A program made the translations under genes and the position numbers. A stretch of DNA of 64,000 bases from Mycolicibacter engbaekii (GTDB lineage: Bacteria; Actinomycetota; Actinomycetes; Mycobacteriales; Mycobacteriaceae), in assembly GCF_002101585.1 (NCBI RefSeq), contig NZ_LQOT01000024.1, positions 62,001 through 126,000 on the forward strand, written 5' to 3'. Numbering within the stretch: the stretch's first letter is position 1; every line of letters begins with the position of its first letter. This document shows, in pieces, positions 63,427-64,000 of the stretch. The notes beneath the pieces were generated by a model that worked only from the letters and a program-made list of their open reading frames with translations, ran no database searches and was not told the origin of the DNA.

Positions 63427-64000
63427 ATGACGAGCCAGCGGATCGTGATCACCGGCGCCGGCGGCCAGGTCGGTGCGTTCCTGGCGGCCCGTGCCGCCCA
63501 GACGGGGCATGAGGTGCTGGCGCTGACCTCGGCGCAGTGCGAGATCACCGATCCCGCCGCCGTGGCGCGCATCGGCCTGCGAACGGGCGACGTTCTGGTC
63601 AACTGTGCGGCATATACGCAGGTCGACGCCGCAGAGGCCGACCCGGAGCGCGCGCACGCCGTCAACGCCGCCGGGCCGGGTCACCTGGCCGACGCCTGCG
63701 CGCGCGCCGGTGCGCTGCTCATCCACATCTCCACCGACTACGTCTTCGACGGCGACTTCGGCGGCGCCGCGCCGCGCCCGTACGAGCCGGGCGACCCGAC
63801 CCGGCCGCTGTCGGTCTACGGCCGCACCAAACTGGCCGGTGAGAACGCGGTACTGGCCGCATCTGCTGATGCGCTGGTGGTGCGCACCGCCTGGGTCTAC
63901 ACCGGCGCCGCGGGCGGTTCGGACTTCGTCGCGGTGATGCGGGAACGGGCGTCGGCCGGTGCGCGCGTGGAGGTGGTCGACGACCAGATCGGGTCCCCGA
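63427..64000 (+). CDS. rmlD: dTDP-4-dehydrorhamnose reductase RmlD (3' end cut by window edge)
   Basis: 191 codons are visible. NAD(P) motif RIVITGAGGQVGAFLA (~5-20), NCAAYTQVDAAEADPE (~60-75), the STDYVFDG active-site segment (~101-108) and the YGRTKLAGE catalytic Tyr/Lys (~130-138) are present. It makes dTDP-L-rhamnose for the rhamnose linker between arabinogalactan and peptidoglycan, the substrate region attached by Lcp1 next door. ATG 63427; divergent from lcp1. Confidence 0.93.
   Translation, partial: MTSQRIVITGAGGQVGAFLAARAAQTGHEVLALTSAQCEITDPAAVARIGLRTGDVLVNCAAYTQVDAAEADPERAHAVNAAGPGHLADACARAGALLIHISTDYVFDGDFGGAAPRPYEPGDPTRPLSVYGRTKLAGENAVLAASADALVVRTAWVYTGAAGGSDFVAVMRERASAGARVEVVDDQIGSP

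Overview
The window is chromosomal DNA of a mycobacterium, very probably a fast-growing species (Mycolicibacterium type). The base composition is high-GC. Gene content includes an antigen-85-family mycolyltransferase, cutinases, an MPT63-like secreted protein, a long-chain acyl-CoA carboxylase cluster, an LCP ligase, ctpC with its pacL-type partner, and sigF with usfY and rsbW. Read left to right, two blocks (usfY-rsbW-sigF, and accA3 through rmlD) follow in reverse the order I remember for M. tuberculosis Rv3288c-Rv3266c. In M. tuberculosis sigF and accA3 are neighbours; here about 32.7 kb of other genes lies between them. No tRNA, rRNA, transposase, integrase or CRISPR array was recognised.

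Region 1 (1-3469) holds a GlnR-like regulator (cut by the left edge), a CsbD stress protein, a small membrane protein, then usfY, rsbW (anti-SigF) and sigF. Region 2 (3473 to about 36060) is the insert. It carries redox and stress enzymes: FAD/Rieske and membrane Rieske proteins, two hemerythrins, manganese catalase, a zinc dehydrogenase, a DJ-1/PfpI protein, a PLP decarboxylase, a TPP enzyme, CDGSH protein, Hsp20, an F420 oxidoreductase, a haem-oxygenase-like protein and UdgX. It also has envelope and secreted proteins (two cutinases, a mycolyltransferase, a hemophore-like protein, an MPT63-like protein), sugar genes (two GT4, one GT2, one epimerase, a carbamoyltransferase remnant), and many signalling proteins (two STAS proteins, a STAS-HATPase fusion, a MEDS-HATPase, GAF-ANTAR, PAS-ANTAR, MerR). 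By eye I found 22 candidate SigF promoters (GTTT, 15-17 bp, GGGTAN or close variants) in regions 1 and 2, so most of this block looks like a regulon gathered beside its own sigma factor. Several of these promoters sit 8-13 bp before the start codon and predict leaderless or nearly leaderless mRNAs.

Region 3 (36157-49698) is conserved core: accA3, sufE-like, sseA, a DUF559 protein, maf, accE5, accD5, an alpha/beta hydrolase, birA, a PH-domain membrane protein, a GtrA protein, purK-purE, fadE25 and a DinB-like protein. It supplies biotin-dependent carboxylation (AccA3/AccD5/AccE5 with BirA) and the purK/purE step of purine synthesis.

Region 4 (49763-58298) departs from the M. tuberculosis order. 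It holds a class V aminotransferase, pta-ackA, a PstS2-like lipoprotein and a PknD-like beta-propeller receptor kinase, followed by a CDF-like membrane protein. The kinase lacks the ATP-binding lysine and the PstS protein has altered phosphate-site residues, so both halves of this pair look catalytically or ligand-binding impaired. Region 5 (58404-64000) is core again: ctpC with pacL1-like, a TIGR03089 protein, lcp1 and the start of rmlD, which runs off the right edge.
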